DNA of 64,000 nt, taken from assembly GCA_020310875.1 (NCBI GenBank), contig CM035416.1, forward strand, positions 718,556 through 782,555, given 5' to 3'. The position numbers and the translations under genes are program-made. This document shows positions 61,701 to 64,000 of this stretch, piece by piece (position 1 is the stretch's first letter; the number at the start of each line of letters is the position of its first letter). The stretch is from Ceratopteris richardii. Taxonomy: Eukaryota; Streptophyta; Polypodiopsida; Polypodiales; Pteridaceae. Below the pieces are notes generated by a model. The model worked only from the letters and a program-made list of their open reading frames with translations, made no database searches and was not told where the DNA came from.

Positions 61701-62824
61701 CAATGGCCGAATTAGAAGACACCATCATAAAGTCAGAGTATTTCCGCAGTATGTCTCATCATAGATGGATCGGCACCAACGACGATCAGTATGTGCCATA
61801 CTGTGTACTCCTGGCAGATTACAACGCAGAGATCCAACGACGATGTGGCAAGGCTCCAACTTTCGCCACACAATTTGGGCCCGATGATATCCCAGAGAGT
61901 GCTAAAAAAGGATCCATTCATCAACCCACCTAGAGGATCCGTCTTCTCGAGACCTACCCAGAGATGGTTCGTACTTGGACTAACATGCCACTCTTTATTA
62001 AATACAATCCCTGTTATGTTCCAGTCTTCCGCAGATGCACCTGGCCCGAGTTTACCATTGCTGTCAAGAACATCAAAGGCTGTGCAAAGTGGTTAAACTA
62101 TGTTTACCTAGCACCTCCACAAGGACCTCCCACTCTGAATTATATGATTTCTACCATCCTTCATTAGAGCATTCGACTACGGAATACCCCCGATGTGATG
62201 GCCCAAATGTGCATGAAAATCTTTGAATTAATGCTGATCACATTTAGGACATTCAAGAACATTAAAGACCCCCACTTCTCAGGAGTTGGCTTCCTTACAC
62301 GCAACCAAGATCTGGTATACGACATGAGCACCACCCCATCAATAGAGGTAATATATGCTTGGCACGCTAGAATCAAGTACCTCCCAGCTTGCTTTAAACA
62401 AACATTCGAGGAGATGTTCGTAACAGGATTCTGGGAATATCACTTAGAAATATTTGTACCCAGGCCCTCACATCTCCTCCACTTATTCGCTGTGGAAAGA
62501 ACCATCCATTCAGAACAATTGCGGGTGCCACATCCAGACGTCCCAAGACCAGTGAATTGGGATGCATTGTTAACAGACCTAGCACGGGGGCTACGATTAG
62601 AAGAACACCACCTCGCTTCCGATGTTGTTCAATATTATGTCCAACGCACAGCTAGACAAGGGTCTGTTAGAGACGACAGACGCGAGAGAGGGGGGGGGGT
62701 GTTGGCAGTAGTCAAGGAACTGAAGGATTCACAAGACAAGGAAGCCTACGAAGGGAGTCGGAGCGAAGAGAAAGCACAAGCAGACACAGTAGTCAAAGAA
62801 GATCTGGAAAGTATGGCCATTTAA
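58782..62824 (+). pseudogene. Element F large 3' ORF
   Basis: Full-length homologue of the element D 3' ORF starting MAEAGGTSSQ. N-terminal domain about 58900-59690 (HAHWFSDVVGPLGDGTYFWEA, WGRYHFFTREFE, WIIDQIHLAHQRW), acidic stretch near 60060-60130, Pro/Thr-rich hinge 60470-60840, coiled coil about 60850-61480, C-terminal domain about 61660-62440 (MPLFIKYNPCY, HARIKYLPACFKQTFEEMF). Damage: TGA at 59427, a frameshift near 59690-59745, TAG at 60959, 61931 and 62165. The final frame crosses the PPT and ends 125 bp inside the LTR at 62824. Conservation of both end domains between D and F shows the gene belongs to the element. Confidence 0.88.
62684..62699 (+). other. Element F polypurine tract
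   Basis: GAGAGAGGGGGGGGGG just before the LTR start TGTTGGCAG; also codes Glu-Arg-Gly-Gly-Gly of the 3' ORF. Confidence 0.9.
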
Positions 62825-63337
62825 ATTTTTCAGGCATCAAAGAGTTGGGCACATAAGAAGAAGGAGCAAGTAGGGAGCTCCAAGAAATGTATGTCAAAAT
62901 GTTAGAAGAAATCCCTACAAAAATAGTGATTTTCATCACTAAAAACCATTGTAAATACCATTTCATATTTTTGTAGCTCCATTTTGTGCAAGCCAAGGAA
63001 TCCTTGAGCTTGAGGACTTTAGAAGTACCTACCTATCAGTTTTCACATTTTTTAGACTCTGTTTGAACCTCCAAATAGGGCAGAGAACCTAATTTTTAAC
63101 TAGGCCGGACACTAGGTCTGGACAAAGCCAAAACCTAGTCAAAAACTATAAATAGAGCTAGAGAGCTCATTTTTGAGGTTAGCTTGTAATTGATTTGAAC
63201 TTGTATGAGCTTTTTGAAAGTAATCTAAAGAACTCCATTGCTTCTCACTCTTTGTCTTGCCTTGTGTGCGCGTGTGTGTGTATGTGTGTGCATGTTAGTG
63301 TGCTTCACACTCACGCACTTGTGCCTTCACTTGCTCA
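62700..63337 (+). repeat. Element F 3' LTR, 3'-truncated
   Basis: Starts TGTTGGCAG and follows the 40279 LTR until CTTCACTTGCTC at 63337, where it switches into fragment G; the last ~70 bp of LTR are missing. TATA box TATAAATA at 63147-63154. TG-rich tract 63264-63298. Confidence 0.9.
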
Positions 63338-64000
63338 TTCACTTATTTTTGCTTTGGTTTCTCTCAAGCTTTCTTCAAGTTCGCTCATTTTCTGTGACCA
63401 TTTTCTTTTCATTCTCTCCCGGCTATCTCTCCATGCTCTTGTCCTTTTCTTGGTTATACTCTCTGTCTCACTAACCTTAGAACTTATTTCCTACCCTACT
63501 CCTTGAGTTTGCTGCAAGGCTTGGGCTCTAGTGACCACATGCACTTGGGTTGTGGAAGTTATACTTCCCGTAGAGTCTACCACTAACCCAATGACGTTGA
63601 TAGGAGTGATTTTAGGCATGTTATTAGGGTTCTTTGGGCAATCTCGTAGGAGATGCTCTTTTCCGCAGTCTTGACAAAAACCCTGAATTGTCACTGGTTG
63701 GGGTTGTGTAGGGGCAGGCAGTGGACAATCACGTATAAGGTGATCTCCCTGACATCTGAAGCATGGTCCTCTAGGAAATGGGGGTCGTACCTGCCTAGGT
63801 TGAGGTCTAGAGTTGGGGTTTGTGTACATGACATTAGCATACTCAGGCTCCCCACTATTTTCACTTGGGTCCTCATAATAGTATGACTTGTTATGCTCGG
63901 GTGATTGCATGTAGTAAGCTTGTGGGCTATCAATATGTGTGGAGTCAAAACTATGGTCACTTGGATCACTGTCTGATAGCAATGCGGTGACTGGGACTAT
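63338..64000 (-). pseudogene. Fragment G: gag-pol junction region of another gypsy copy
   Basis: Minus strand, entering from the right edge. It encodes the end of gag and start of pol: SDPSDHSFDSTHIDSPQAYY, then knuckles CFRCQGDHLIRDC and CQDCGKEHLLRDC, the VIGLVVDS stretch, and, after a TAG near 63492, the basic linker (RTRAWRDSRERMKRKW, SELEESLRETKAK). It is cut at 63338, where it meets the element F LTR, and continues beyond the window on the other side. Confidence 0.9.

Larger units (their letters stand above)
40279..63337 (+). mobile_element. Ty3/gypsy element F, interrupted by a copia element
   Basis: Plus-strand copy in two parts, 40279-46176 and 52755-63337. It contains every domain of the family, including both HHCC modules, both proteases and the complete 3' ORF, but with many stops and frameshifts. 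Its 3' LTR (62700-63337) is cut at the junction with fragment G. The frame across the copia insertion closes exactly when the copia element and one GTCGA are removed. Confidence 0.92.

Overview
The window is plant repetitive DNA: nested and recombined LTR retrotransposons, with no host gene visible. The supports are LTRs with TG...CA ends, a Ty3/gypsy primer-binding site (PBS) complementary to tRNA-Asp, a Ty1/copia PBS complementary to initiator tRNA-Met, and polyproteins of the plant Ogre/Tat/Athila-like (non-chromodomain) gypsy branch and of copia. I cannot name the species.

Layout. (1) 1-9013, minus: gypsy element A, cut by the window edge (RNase H, RT, protease, gag, leader, PBS, 5' LTR). 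(2) 8323-12623, minus: element B, the 3' part of another copy (integrase, second protease, ruined 3' ORF, PPT), sharing its LTR with A. (3) 12624-18231 and 35232-40992, plus: element C, internally deleted. (4) 18232-35231, minus: element D, a 17,000-bp copy with both 634-bp LTRs, inserted in C and flanked by the 5-bp duplication CCATG. (5) 40279-63337, plus: element F, sharing an LTR with C and split by (6) 46177-52754, minus: a copia element with two 1068-bp LTRs differing at 4 positions and the duplication GTCGA. (7) 63338-64000, minus: fragment G of another gypsy copy.

The gypsy family is unusual. Reading D and F together, its order is LTR, tRNA-Asp PBS, long leader with a palindrome array, gag with zinc knuckles, protease 1, RT, RNase H, a zinc-binding HHCC module, a second HHCC module, integrase core, a second retropepsin-like protease, a tail with W-x-P-K repeats, a separate ~1360-residue 3' ORF (new N-terminal domain, acidic and proline-rich hinge, coiled coil, conserved C-terminal domain), PPT and LTR. 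A conserved splice donor just after the PBS and a conserved acceptor exactly 22 nt before the 3' ORF start suggest a spliced subgenomic mRNA. Every copy here carries disabling mutations.

The most interesting signal is non-coding. Four gypsy leaders and the copia LTR, from different superfamilies, share a cassette downstream of the promoter: an array of short palindromes (core ATCGCGAT in gypsy, TCGATGCC-N-GGCATCGA in copia) followed by a 52-nt motif of rigid spacing, AACTT-N12-TCC-N4-N15-TTGTTGGAAAGCT. In the copia LTR the bases flanking the five palindromes vary but stay complementary. I know no described name for this cassette.
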